Of a stretch of 37,929 bases of DNA, positions 1-7,634 are shown piece by piece. Below the pieces are notes generated by a model. That model searched no databases, was not told the DNA's origin, and worked only from the letters and a program-made list of their open reading frames with translations. Within the stretch, counting starts at the first letter, position 1. Each line of letters opens with the position of its first letter. Position numbers and translations under genes: made by a program. Origin of the DNA: Actinomycetota bacterium (GTDB taxonomy: Bacteria > Actinomycetota > CADDZG01 > WHSQ01); NCBI GenBank assembly GCA_009379915.1, contig WHSV01000028.1, positions 1 to 37,929 on the forward strand, read 5' to 3'.

Positions 1-150
1 CATCAACCATCGGGGCTACGGCCATCACTCGGCGGCCGCGCTCATCTCGATGATCTACCTCTGCTGCGGCGGGATCACCGTCCAGCTACCCACAGAAAGG
101 TGAGGAGAACCCATAATCGGGGCCGCTTCCGGCCGAATCTCGGTTAACTG

Positions 151-363
151 CTGAGTCACGAGTGTCGAAAGATCGCGGTCTGCGACGCCTTCGACGCGAT
201 GGTCTCGGAGCGCCCCTACAGAGCTGCGATGAGCGTCGAGGAGGCGGTCGCAGAGTTGAAGCGCTGCGCAGGCACGCAATTCGACTCCGAGGTAGTCGAG
301 GCCTTCACCTCGGACATTGCGCTCAGGGACGACATCGAACCAGGTGCATTGAACCACCGCTGA
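151..363 (+). pseudogene. C-terminal remnant of an HD-GYP domain protein
   Basis: In the frame that ends at the TGA at 361-363, the translation from about 172 reads IAVCDAFDAMVSERPYR, then a run ending in GTQFDSEVVEAF. This matches the end of HD-GYP cyclic-di-GMP phosphodiesterase domains (consensus I..VADAFDAMTS.RPYR...s.eEA...L....GtqFDp.VV.aF). The frame is closed upstream by a TAA at 145-147, and the sequence before it does not give the HD or GYP motifs in any frame, so only about 70 residues survive. It is either a decayed gene or one broken by frameshifts just left of the window. No start codon is evident. The domain identity is fairly sure; the pseudogene status is inferred. Confidence 0.6.
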
Positions 364-387
364 GCAGGGCAAACCACCCCCAATTGC

Positions 388-403
388 TATAGTGGGGCCG
401 CCA
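388..403 (+). promoter_or_regulatory. Probable leaderless promoter of the small HTH gene
   Basis: The extended -10 element TTGCTATAGT has its hexamer TATAGT at 388-393, and the ATG at 403 follows 9 bases later. There is no Shine-Dalgarno sequence and no room for a 5' UTR, so the start codon probably lies at or next to the transcription start. Confidence 0.5.
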
Positions 404-627
404 TGAACGAGACCTCAGACGGCCCCACCGAACCCAACACGACCTCAGCAATGGGGGAGTTCCTCACCGTCGCCGAGGTCGCAAAGCAGTTGAGGGTCTC
501 GAACATGACGGTTTATCGCCTGATCAAAGCCGGCGAGATGCGCGCGGTTCGGGTCGGCCGGGGATACAGGCTCAAAGAGGACGACGTTCGCAGGTACCTG
601 CAACAGCGCTACATGGATGCCGGCTGA
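403..627 (+). CDS. Excisionase/MerR-like helix-turn-helix protein
   Basis: This 74-residue protein consists of a single winged helix-turn-helix of the excisionase (HTH_17) type. Residues about 20-70 read LTVAEVAKQLRVSNMTVYRLIKAGEMRAVRVGRGYRLKEDDVRRYL, with the family's 'tvaEvA..L.vs..TvyrlI..Gel.a.rvGr..Ri...dv..yl' pattern. Such proteins act as recombination directionality factors or, like actinobacterial BldC, as small DNA-binding transcription factors. No phage or integrase gene is nearby, so a regulatory role is more likely. The ATG at 403 is chosen because of the -10 box at 388-393; an internal ATG at 451 would give a 58-residue protein that keeps the whole domain. Target genes are unknown. 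Confidence 0.8.
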   Translation: MNETSDGPTEPNTTSAMGEFLTVAEVAKQLRVSNMTVYRLIKAGEMRAVRVGRGYRLKEDDVRRYLQQRYMDAG

Positions 628-718
628 GGCGGCCGTCGCCTTCCTAGCTCATTCCCTTCCCCCCCGACCCCGTCCGTCGCCTCCGAGTGCGTAGCGAAAA
701 CTGAAGGGTTGATGACGC

Positions 719-1618
719 ATGGGGACACACGCCGCTCTTGAAGAGGTCTACGAACGCCTGCTCGCAAATCCGGGCGTGGTCTTCCTGCTCGGAGCGATCG
801 ACGCGGGCAAGACGACCTTCGGAGTCGAGCTCGCTAAGAGAGCAACGGCTGCGGGGATAGAGACCGCCATCGTCGACTCCGACATCGGGCAATCGGTGGT
901 CGGACCCCCGACGACGATAGGCCTCAAATACAGCGGATTCGGTGACTTTTCTCCCGCCGCGTTGCGCCAGTCGGATTCACTGAGCTTCGTCGGTTCGGTA
1001 GCACCGCGCGGCCACATGCTCCCCCTAGTCACGGGGACGGCCAAGCTCACCCAGCGAGCCAAGGACTCGGGCGCGCGGATGATCATCGTCGACACCACGG
1101 GGTTCGTTTCCGGTCTGTCAGGTCAGGGGCTCAAGTATTACAAGATGGACGTGCTCGCGCCGGATTTCGTCGTTGGGTTCGAGCGGGGGGGTGAGCTCGA
1201 ACCGGTCCTGGGGGTGGCCCAGCGCTTCACGCCGGCCGAGGTCATCGAGATCGAGGTGGGTCCCGACGTCGTCGTGCGGTCGGTTGACGAACGGATCACC
1301 TTTCGCGAAGAGCAGTTTGCGACCTACTTCGCGGAGGGTGCCTCTCGCTGGCGGGTCAAACCGACGGTTTTCATGCCGACCCTCCCGCCGGAGTTCGACC
1401 TCGCTCTGCTCGACGCCCTGGTGGTCGGCATGGAGGACGGCAAGGGGACGTGTGTCGGCATTGGCGTGCTCGAATACGATGGCCGGGAGGACATCCTTCG
1501 CATGGTCTCTCCGGTCACGGCGGGGGTTCGGGGCTTACGCCTGGGTTCGATCCGAATCGACACCTCCGGTCGCTCGCGCGGTCCGGTGGATCTCAAGCAG
1601 TTGTTCCAGACCGAATAG
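719..1618 (+). CDS. Clp1/Grc3-type P-loop polynucleotide kinase-like protein
   Basis: A 299-residue P-loop NTPase. Residues 25-33 form Walker A (GAIDAGKTT), and residues 53-58 read DSDIGQ, the D-x-D-x-G-Q signature of the Clp1/Grc3/Nol9 family (CLP1_P domain); VDTTGFVSG near residue 125 fits Walker B and the following loop. Family members phosphorylate 5'-hydroxyl RNA ends in eukaryotes and archaea (tRNA/rRNA processing). Bacterial members are uncharacterised as far as I know, so RNA kinase activity is an inference. The C-terminal ~100 residues are a beta-rich extension with no motif I recognise. A GAAGGG at 703-708 serves as ribosome binding site for the ATG. The next gene, 31 bp downstream, encodes a ribosomal protein, which suggests a translation or RNA context. 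Confidence 0.75.
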   Translation: MGTHAALEEVYERLLANPGVVFLLGAIDAGKTTFGVELAKRATAAGIETAIVDSDIGQSVVGPPTTIGLKYSGFGDFSPAALRQSDSLSFVGSVAPRGHMLPLVTGTAKLTQRAKDSGARMIIVDTTGFVSGLSGQGLKYYKMDVLAPDFVVGFERGGELEPVLGVAQRFTPAEVIEIEVGPDVVVRSVDERITFREEQFATYFAEGASRWRVKPTVFMPTLPPEFDLALLDALVVGMEDGKGTCVGIGVLEYDGREDILRMVSPVTAGVRGLRLGSIRIDTSGRSRGPVDLKQLFQTE

Positions 1619-1649
1619 CTTTCAAGAAGATGAGAAAGGAACCACACCT

Positions 1650-1751
1650 ATGCCATCGCTGGTAAAGAAACGCCGAAAGAAGATGCGCAAGAAGAAGCAC
1701 CGCAAGATGCTTAAGAAGACACGCTGGCAGCGTCGCCAACAAGGCAAGTAG
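1650..1751 (+). CDS. Small basic ribosomal protein bS22 (AURKAIP1/COX24 domain)
   Basis: A 33-residue protein, MPSLVKKRRKKMRKK followed by KHRKMLKKTRWQRRQQGK, with about half Lys/Arg. It matches the actinobacterial AURKAIP1/COX24-domain protein (pattern ..vvKKRRKrM.KKKHRKlLrrTR.qRR..gK), identified in mycobacterial ribosome structures as bS22, near the decoding centre of the 30S subunit. The sequence GAAAGGA at 1634-1640 is a strong ribosome binding site 9 nt before the ATG. Being so short, it is easily missed by gene callers. Identity is nearly certain; its exact ribosomal position is taken from the family. Confidence 0.9.
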   Translation: MPSLVKKRRKKMRKKKHRKMLKKTRWQRRQQGK

Positions 1752-1820
1752 TCCCTTCGGGCCGACATGTGGCCGGAGCTTCGTGAAAGACCGCTGCCGA
1801 GTGCCCTCGAGGAGTAGCGC

Positions 1821-2422
1821 ATGCAGACCTCCGAGGCGGCGTCGAAAGGAGCACAGGGGGCTCTGGGCTTCGGCGGAGCTCCGCTGCGCCTCGCCGAGCG
1901 AAAGGCTCGGAATCCCGCCCTCCGGGCGGACAAATTCTCTCTTTGCGTTTGCCGTTCTTTGCTTTCTCCTCCCGTTCGTTTCGCTCCTCCTGCGCCTCCG
2001 AGGAGGCCGCCGAGGGCGTCGCGTTCCCGCAGGAGGATCAGGAGCTGACCGGAGTGCAGCTCGTGACCGGCGGCGCCGAGAGCGAGGGCTTCGATCCCAG
2101 CAACGCCATCGGTCCTCCGGATCCGAACACAGACCCCGAGTTCTCCATCCCTCCAGAGCCGTTCGCCTCGATCGCCCTCGCCGCCGCCCTGGTCGGGCTC
2201 TGCTTCGTTCTCGTGCGCGTCACCACAACGCGACTGCTCGGAGCAAGCATCGCCGGGACCGTCGGAGCGGCCTCTCTCGTCCTGCTTGCGACGAGCCCAA
2301 CGCTGAGGGCGCTGGGCCTGAGCGCGGTGACCCTCCTTTTCGGCTTCTGGCTGGCACTCGGGCTGTTCGTTCTGGCCGCTGGTGTGCACATCCTTCAGCT
2401 ACGGGGCGACCGGACCGGCTGA
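1821..2422 (+). pseudogene. Three-TM membrane protein gene apparently interrupted by a palindromic element
   Basis: The 3' part (about 2030-2422) encodes an acidic, Pro-rich ectodomain (…TGVQLVTGGAESEG…) followed by three membrane segments and a short tail ending in LRGDRTG. No homologue is recognised. The longest frame for this part starts only at a poor TTG (1943) with a Ser/Arg-rich N-terminus. A good start exists at ATG 1821, preceded by GAGGAG at 1808, but it is in another frame. In a third frame, 1945-1990 gives a signal-peptide-like stretch (FAVLCFLLPFVSLLL). Three inverted repeats lie between (1873-1929). I infer that the gene once ran from 1821 and was disrupted by insertion of a palindromic repeat. 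Alternatively the functional CDS is simply 1943-2422 (159 aa). Confidence 0.45.
1873..1929. repeat. Cluster of three perfect inverted repeats
   Basis: Three perfect inverted repeats occur within 57 bp: the palindrome GCGGAGCTCCGC (1873-1884), CCGAGC-GAAAG-GCTCGG (1894-1910) and CCGCCC-TCC-GGGCGG (1915-1929). A pyrimidine-rich stretch follows to about 1990. The density suggests a REP-like palindromic element or a structured RNA rather than a simple terminator, since no uridine tract follows on either strand. Confidence 0.5.
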
Positions 2423-2525
2423 CTTGAGGAACACCCAGAGACCTTCCCCATGTAGTGTCTGGCCGGGGCCGTTCTCGTCTCGATTCCAGTTCGCTCGGCG
2501 CCCCTGACAAGTTGGGAGCAACGAA

Positions 2526-2927
2526 GTGATCTTTGGTGGCGGGCTGTTCGCATTCGCGTTGCTCGCGCTCTGGATCTATTGCATCTTCGATGTGATCGCG
2601 ACCAACGAAGTCCTGATCCGCAACGTACCCAAGATCGCTTGGCTTCTCATCGTCATCTTCGTACCGACGATCGGGTCGATAGCGTGGTTGTTGCTCGGCC
2701 GTCCTCAGAGGACCGGGTTCGCTCCAGGCGACTCCACCGATCGAGCCGAACCGCGCGGTTCTCGTCTGGATCACTCGACGCGCCGGTCACTCGGGACTAT
2801 GGCGCCGGATGACGACCCGCGTTACCTGGCCGAGCTCGATGAGCGAACCAAACGGCTGCGAGACTGGGAAGCTGACTTGAAACGGCGTGAGGACGAGCTC
2901 CACCATCGTGAGGAGGACGACGGCTAG
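2526..2927 (+). CDS. PLDc_N-type small membrane protein with coiled-coil tail
   Basis: A 133-residue protein. Residues about 3-60 match the phospholipase D N-terminal membrane domain found alone in many actinobacterial proteins: two membrane segments around ALLALWIYCIFDV and AWLLIVIFVPTIGSIAWLLLG, with the typical PxxGSxAWLLlGRP ending. No HKD catalytic motif is present, so it is not a phospholipase. Residues 60-95 are polar and disordered, and residues 96-133 are highly charged and helical (YLAELDERTKRLRDWEADL…), a probable cytoplasmic coiled coil. The GTG start is supported by GGGAG at 2514-2518. The function of this family is unknown. Confidence 0.75.
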   Translation: MIFGGGLFAFALLALWIYCIFDVIATNEVLIRNVPKIAWLLIVIFVPTIGSIAWLLLGRPQRTGFAPGDSTDRAEPRGSRLDHSTRRSLGTMAPDDDPRYLAELDERTKRLRDWEADLKRREDELHHREEDDG

Positions 2928-2931
2928 GCCA

Positions 2932-3353
2932 TCAGGTTGAGCGCCGCGCTGCCCAACGCTCGAGCGCATTGACCGTCTCTGGGCGCAGGCTGGACTTGAT
3001 CGTGAGGCGCGCCGCGGCGAAGTGCTCTGCCGTGATCGCCGGGCTTCGATGTTCTCTCGCATTGCCGTCAAAGCCGCTTGGCGCGCCAGCGCGGCGATGT
3101 CGGCGGCCGAGAAAACCTCGCACGCGGCCGCGATCCCGGCGAGGTCGAGCCCTTCCTCGAGCGGCATCCGCTGAGCCACGGCGGTCAGGATGGCGCCCCG
3201 TGCTACCTCATCGGGCGGCGTCGGCGGCGAGAGGTTTGAGCACCACACGGGAGCTGGACGCCTCCTGAGCGTGAAAGAGAACGCCTCGTCCCACGTCCAC
3301 CGGAGGCTCCAGCGTGCATGCGCCGATCGGGTCGAAGCGCTGCGCTGATTCAT
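2932..3353 (-). pseudogene. Decayed C-terminal end of a Cdc48/FtsH-like AAA+ ATPase
   Basis: On the minus strand, about 3200-3045 encodes PLEEGLDLAGIAAACEVF then SAADIAALARQAALTAMRE, the alpha-helical lid following an AAA+ core in Cdc48/VAT/FtsH proteins (…FSGADIAAL.REAAl.Al…). The homology continues after a one-base frame change near 3050: SPAITAEHFAAARLTIKSSL then RPETVNALERWA, matching the Cdc48 C-terminus. It stops at 2932. No Walker A or B motif occurs upstream on this strand. The gene has therefore lost most of its 5' end as well as its frame. The frameshift alone could be a sequencing error, but the missing ATPase core could not. Confidence 0.65.
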
Positions 3354-3408
3354 ACCGCCTCTGAAACGGAGGCCTCGGCTTCTCGGAGGCCTCCCAGGAG
3401 ACGGCGGG

Positions 3409-3422
3409 TAACATCGCTCGAA
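3409..3422 (+). promoter_or_regulatory. Probable leaderless promoter of the SAM hydrolase operon
   Basis: TAACAT at 3409-3414 is followed after 7 bases by the ATG at 3422. There is no ribosome binding site. This is the same geometry as at other genes in the window. Confidence 0.45.
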
Positions 3423-4240
3423 TGGCCAAGCGATCGATCGTCACGTTCTTGTCCGACTACGGATTGCAGGATGAATTCGTCGGTGTCTGCCACGGGGTGA
3501 TGTTGGGGATCAAGTCCGATCTCAGCATCATCGACATCCACCACAACATCCTGCGTCAGGACGTTCGACACGGTGCGATCGTGCTGCAACAGTCCATCAA
3601 GTTCATGCCCGAGGGCGTTCACCTCGCGGTAGTCGATCCGGCCGTCGGGACGGAGCGACGACCGGTTGCGATCGTGACGCGCCACGGAGAGATTTTCGTC
3701 GCTCCAGACAACGGACTCGTCATGCCGGCCGTCAATGAGTGCGGCGGAGCGAGGTCCGCGCATCTGCTCACCAATCGCAGTCTCATGCTGAGCCCGATGT
3801 CGGCCACGTTTCACGGGCGCGACGTCTTCGCCCCCGCCGCGGCGCATATCGCCAACGGCGTCGAGATCAAGGAGTTCGGACCCGAGGTACCGGTCGATGG
3901 GTTGACGGGGCTCGAGATCCCCGTCGCCTGGCCGCACGACGACCACCTCCATGCGGAGGTGCTACAACTCGATCGGTTCGGCAATCTGCAACTCAATTTC
4001 AATCAGCGGATCCTCGAGGAAGTCGGGATGGCCGCCGGCAAGAGGGTGGAGATACGCATGGAGGGGCATCGCCTGCATGTGGCCTACGGCAAGAGCTTCG
4101 CCGATGTGGAGGTGGGCGAGTTCGTGCTGGTCGAGGACTCCTACGAGAAGCTATCGCTCGCCGTGAACAAGGGGGATGCGGCCGCCCGGCTTCAGGCGGC
4201 CGCCGGCTCCACGATCATCGTGGGTCCTTCAGTTGGGTAG
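3422..4240 (+). CDS. S-adenosyl-L-methionine hydrolase (adenosine-forming), DUF62 family
   Basis: A 272-residue protein of the SAM hydroxide adenosyltransferase family, related to fluorinases and chlorinases. These enzymes use an activated water to split SAM into adenosine and methionine. The N-terminal FLSDYGLQDEFVGV is the family signature. The catalytic Asp-Arg-His triad is visible as D72 (VDPAVG), R79 and H131 (FHGRDVF), with the same spacing as D68/R75/H127 in the Pyrococcus enzyme. The C-terminal domain carries DRFGNLQLN, the conserved adenine-side motif. Halogenases of the fold differ at these residues, so hydrolysis is the better call. It is expected to be a cytosolic trimer. The downstream epimerase gene starts 39 bp after its stop, so they may be cotranscribed. 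Confidence 0.9.
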   Translation: MAKRSIVTFLSDYGLQDEFVGVCHGVMLGIKSDLSIIDIHHNILRQDVRHGAIVLQQSIKFMPEGVHLAVVDPAVGTERRPVAIVTRHGEIFVAPDNGLVMPAVNECGGARSAHLLTNRSLMLSPMSATFHGRDVFAPAAAHIANGVEIKEFGPEVPVDGLTGLEIPVAWPHDDHLHAEVLQLDRFGNLQLNFNQRILEEVGMAAGKRVEIRMEGHRLHVAYGKSFADVEVGEFVLVEDSYEKLSLAVNKGDAAARLQAAAGSTIIVGPSVG

Positions 4241-4279
4241 AGACCCGAGTGCCGAACCGATCTAGAGAGACGAGGGACG

Positions 4280-5254
4280 ATGGGTCGAGGCAAGCGCATC
4301 CTCATCACCGGGGTTTCGAGCTATCTGGGCTTACGGCTCGCCAAGCGTTTCGAGCACGACGATGACATCGAAGCGATCATCGGAGTCGATCTTCAGGAGC
4401 CACCGGTTCCCATCGGCAAGCTCGACTTCGTGCCGGCCGACATTCGCAATCCTCTGATCGCGCGGGTTCTCGATTCGACCGAGGTCGACACCGTGATCCA
4501 CACCAACATCAGCTCTCATCCGAGCCGTCTCGGGGGCCGCTCCCAGATGAAAGAGAACAACGTCATGGGGACTTTGCAGCTCCTGGCGGCGGCTCAGCGA
4601 GTCAAGAGGGTGACGCGCGTCCTCATGAAGTCATCAACCGCGGTCTACGGCATGGGCCCGAAAGAGCCGTCGATAGTGCGCGAGGACCACGACAACCGCT
4701 ACGCTCACCTCTACGGGTACGGCAAGGACTGCAGCGAGGCCGAAACCTACGTGCGCGATTTCGCGCGACGGCGGAGGGACGTCGAAGTGGTCATCCTTCG
4801 CATGCAGAGCCTCATCGGGCCCACGGTGCGCACGAACATGAGCGACTACCTGTCGTTACCCGTAATTCCTACCGCGGTCGGCTACGATCCGCGGCTGCAG
4901 CTCGTACACGAGGAGGATGCGGTCGAGGCCTTCGCTCTGGCAACCCATGGCGCCCCCAAAGGCATCTACAACATCACCGGCCGCGGTGTTGTCTTTCTTT
5001 CCAAGGCCATACGCATGCTCGGCAAGGTTGGACTCCCGATGCTCTATCCGGCGGCGACGGCGGCCGGTTCGGTTCTCCGCCGCGTGGGAACGGTCGATTT
5101 CCCACCCGATCAGCTGCAGTTCCTCATCTATGGTCGAGTCGTCGACTACAAACGGGCGCGCGAGGAGTTCGGCTTCGTCGCTCGTTACACCACCGAGGAG
5201 GCCATTGCCGATTTTCGAGATCGCCGGCGAGCGAGAGACGAGGTGAGTGCCTAG
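4280..5254 (+). CDS. NAD-dependent epimerase/dehydratase (extended SDR)
   Basis: A 324-residue extended short-chain dehydrogenase. The Rossmann start is RILITGVSSYLGLRLA, a TGxxxxxG motif in which the usual middle glycine is Ser14. An acidic residue follows at the end of beta-2 (GVDLQEP), as in NAD users. The catalytic YxxxK is in YGYGKD near residue 150, preceded by the active-site serine strand KSSTAVYG. The C-terminal substrate region is variable, so the substrate cannot be named; a nucleotide-sugar or lipid-linked role is possible. A GAGGGA ribosome binding site lies just before the ATG. The stop codon overlaps the GTG of the next gene by one base (TAGTG), so it is translationally coupled to the acyltransferase. 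Confidence 0.85.
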   Translation: MGRGKRILITGVSSYLGLRLAKRFEHDDDIEAIIGVDLQEPPVPIGKLDFVPADIRNPLIARVLDSTEVDTVIHTNISSHPSRLGGRSQMKENNVMGTLQLLAAAQRVKRVTRVLMKSSTAVYGMGPKEPSIVREDHDNRYAHLYGYGKDCSEAETYVRDFARRRRDVEVVILRMQSLIGPTVRTNMSDYLSLPVIPTAVGYDPRLQLVHEEDAVEAFALATHGAPKGIYNITGRGVVFLSKAIRMLGKVGLPMLYPAATAAGSVLRRVGTVDFPPDQLQFLIYGRVVDYKRAREEFGFVARYTTEEAIADFRDRRRARDEVSA

Positions 5255-6312
5255 TGCGGAACCCGGCGAACGACAACGTCATTCGACTCGACGCCCGGCG
5301 AGAACCGCAGAGATGTGGAGCGACGACGACCTCGGGCCGGCCGTGCCGAAACCACGCTCTCGAGGGCGAGAGGTACTGCCACGTTCACCGGCGACAGAGG
5401 CACAACGTTCCAGCCATTGCCTCGGGATCACCGATCGGCGATGAGGAACAGCACGGCGAGCTCGTCGACGGCGATGCCGATGCCTCCGTACTCGACAGAC
5501 TGAGCGCCTTCATGTCCCGCCGGCTCAAAGGTGACTATCCGATCGATGAGTTCGGTTACGACGAGGAGTTGTCGCGCGCGATCCTGCTCCCCTTGCTCCG
5601 CCCGCTCTACGAGCACTACTTCAGAGTCCGTACTCTGGGCGTGAGTCGCATTCCGAGCGAGGGGCCCGCTTTGCTCGTCGGGAACCATTCGGGGACCATT
5701 CCGATCGACGCGGTGATGATGCAGTACGCGGTCGCAGCCGAACATCCAGCCGAGCGCGTCGTCCGAAGCATGGGGGCGGACCTCGTGTGGGCGGCTCCCT
5801 TCATTAGCCATCTCGCGCGCAAGACCGGTAGCGCGGTCGCCTGCGACGAGGATGCGTATGCGCTCCTCGAACGGGATCAACTGGTTGCGGTCTTCCCCGA
5901 GGGTTTCAAGGGAGTCGGGAAGGGATGGAGCGAACGCTATCGGCTCCAGCGTTTCGGCCGCGGCGGTTTCATCGAGGTGGCGCTGCGGGCGCGCGTTCCC
6001 ATCGTTCCCGTTGCGATCGTGGGGGCCGAGGAGGCTTTCCCGATGATGGGGAATGCGAAGGCGCTGGCATCCTTGCTGCGGCTCCCGTACTTCCCCATTA
6101 CTCCAACCTTCCCGCTTCTCGGGCCCCTCGGGCTCCTTCCACTCCCGAGCCGATGGGTTATCGAGTTCGGGGAACCGATTCCCATGGATGGATACCCGGA
6201 CAACGCGGCGGACGACAAGATGTTCGTCTTGGACCTCACGGACTCGATCCGGGACCGGATTCAACAGATGGTCTACAAGGGTCTGAAGTACAGGGGCAGC
6301 GCTTTTCTCTAG
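5254..6312 (+). CDS. Lysophospholipid acyltransferase with N-terminal zinc-binding motif
   Basis: A 352-residue protein in two parts. Residues 20-45 hold a Cys/His cluster, C21, C31, C42 and H45 (pattern RCGATTTSGRPCRNH…YCHVH), like the short motif found in small zinc proteins. Residues 115-350 are a PlsC/GPAT-type acyltransferase: the GNHSGTIPID block (H145 and D152, a longer spacing than the usual HX4D), VFPEGFKG (214-220) and PIVPVAIVGAEEAF. It presumably transfers an acyl group to a lysophospholipid or related lipid at the inner membrane face. Its coupling to the upstream SDR suggests a shared lipid or glycolipid pathway. The fusion of a zinc motif to an acyltransferase is unusual. The GTG start is chosen from the TAGTG overlap. 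Confidence 0.85.
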   Translation: MRNPANDNVIRLDARREPQRCGATTTSGRPCRNHALEGERYCHVHRRQRHNVPAIASGSPIGDEEQHGELVDGDADASVLDRLSAFMSRRLKGDYPIDEFGYDEELSRAILLPLLRPLYEHYFRVRTLGVSRIPSEGPALLVGNHSGTIPIDAVMMQYAVAAEHPAERVVRSMGADLVWAAPFISHLARKTGSAVACDEDAYALLERDQLVAVFPEGFKGVGKGWSERYRLQRFGRGGFIEVALRARVPIVPVAIVGAEEAFPMMGNAKALASLLRLPYFPITPTFPLLGPLGLLPLPSRWVIEFGEPIPMDGYPDNAADDKMFVLDLTDSIRDRIQQMVYKGLKYRGSAFL

Positions 6313-6380
6313 TCGGGCGGAACCCCGGGCCTTTTCGGCTCGTAGTGAGTCATAGGGACGAAGAGAACAGGGGGGTTCAC

Positions 6381-7634
6381 ATGAGACCGACGGTCAAGGC
6401 TTGCGTTGCCACCGCGGCGGCTCTGCTGCTCGCATCCTGCTCTACACTCGCAGACGAGGCCGAGCTCACTCGAGATTCCGCGCACACCGGCGACCGGTTG
6501 CTCGTGCGTACTCGTTCGGGGCACTCGGTGATTGACTCGGCCAGCCCGGCGACCGTCGCCCGTGCGCCGCGCTCGATCGTGTCCCCGGACTCGTCGCAGC
6601 TGTTTGCGGTTTCGGGAAAGGGAAAGGCGACACGAGTAGCGACTCTGGATTCCACGACGGGTGAGCAACTAGCAGAAACCTCCGCGCCGAGTGGCTTGAG
6701 GCCGGGGGTGGCGTCGTCAAATGGGGACCTGCTCGCGTTCGCTCCACCGCTCGAACCCGGAGTCACCCCCTGGCTTCCCGAGGGCAAGCGGCGGACGAGG
6801 ATCGCCGTCGTGCGAACCGACGGTTCGCAGGAAACTGCCAATTACAACTTGAGGGGCAACTTCGAGTTGGAGGGCTTTTCAACGAGCGGAAGACAGCTCT
6901 TTCTGCTCGAGTACTTGCCGGCGAGGAATCCAACCCACTACGGACTGAGGCACTTGCAGCTCGATACGGGACGGGTGCGCTCGATTCGCGAAGCCAAGCA
7001 AAACGCGCCGGGGCGCATGCGCGGCACAGGCAGGATCTCTGCCTTCTCACCGACCGGCCACGAGCTTTACACGCTCTATACGCAGCAGGGACCGAACTAC
7101 GCGCACGGAGGAGCGACCCACAAATCCGGCCATACCTATGCCTTCGTGCACTTGCTGAATCTCGAGGAAGGTTGGACGCACTGCATCGACCTTCGTGCTC
7201 CGTTCGGCACGGGCAGCGTGACTACGCACGCGATTGCGCTGTCCCCCAGCGGTGACCGGCTGTTCGTGGCCGACCCATCGTCGGGCGGCCTTGCGGTCAT
7301 CTCGCCGCAAGAGACCAAGGTGCTGAAGTCGGTGACTCTCGATCTCCGAGCTCTAACCAGGGGACGAGCGTCGGCGGCAGCCGGGGAGGACGGAACTCTC
7401 TATCTAGCAGGCGGCTCCGAGATTCTCGTAATCGATGGAGACACGCTTGAGATTCGCGATCGCTGGAACATCGACAAAGAGGTGACGGGCATTGCGCTCG
7501 GTTCGGACGGGCGGCGACTCTATGCATCGATGCGGGGCAAGCTCGCAGTTTTGGACGCGGCCAGCGGGGCCAGAATCAGCTCGTTCCGCCTGACGGGAGT
7601 CGAGGGGGTCGTCGAGGCCGTTCCGAGTCGCTGA
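6381..7634 (+). CDS. Lipoprotein with beta-propeller (YVTN/WD40-like) repeats
   Basis: A 417-residue secreted lipoprotein. The N-terminus MRPTVKACVATAAALLLASC is a lipoprotein signal peptide with lipobox LASC and modified Cys20. The rest consists of about six degenerate blade repeats with the rhythm '..sPdg..lfv..…..vldl.tg' (for example IVSPDSSQLFAVSG, ALSPSGDRLFVADP, ALGSDGRRLYASMRGKLAVLD), typical of seven-bladed YVTN/WD40-like propellers. No catalytic motif is visible, so it is probably a surface binding or scaffold protein. A G-rich ribosome binding site (AGGGGGG) precedes the ATG. The gene ends at 7634, directly against the converging minus-strand operon whose last base is 7635. Confidence 0.8.
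   Translation: MRPTVKACVATAAALLLASCSTLADEAELTRDSAHTGDRLLVRTRSGHSVIDSASPATVARAPRSIVSPDSSQLFAVSGKGKATRVATLDSTTGEQLAETSAPSGLRPGVASSNGDLLAFAPPLEPGVTPWLPEGKRRTRIAVVRTDGSQETANYNLRGNFELEGFSTSGRQLFLLEYLPARNPTHYGLRHLQLDTGRVRSIREAKQNAPGRMRGTGRISAFSPTGHELYTLYTQQGPNYAHGGATHKSGHTYAFVHLLNLEEGWTHCIDLRAPFGTGSVTTHAIALSPSGDRLFVADPSSGGLAVISPQETKVLKSVTLDLRALTRGRASAAAGEDGTLYLAGGSEILVIDGDTLEIRDRWNIDKEVTGIALGSDGRRLYASMRGKLAVLDAASGARISSFRLTGVEGVVEAVPSR

Noticed and set aside
1622-2389. 255-aa minus-strand ORF opposite bS22 and the membrane protein
   Set aside because: Its composition is Arg/Glu/Gly-rich with no domain pattern, and it is antisense to the clearly real bS22 gene.
5428-6264. 278-aa minus-strand ORF opposite the acyltransferase
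   Set aside because: No domain pattern; the plus strand carries FPEG and NHSG motifs in a gene coupled to its neighbour.
5925-6380. N-terminal extension of the beta-propeller lipoprotein frame
   Set aside because: The frame is open but overlaps the acyltransferase; a lipoprotein signal peptide with ribosome binding site begins at 6381.
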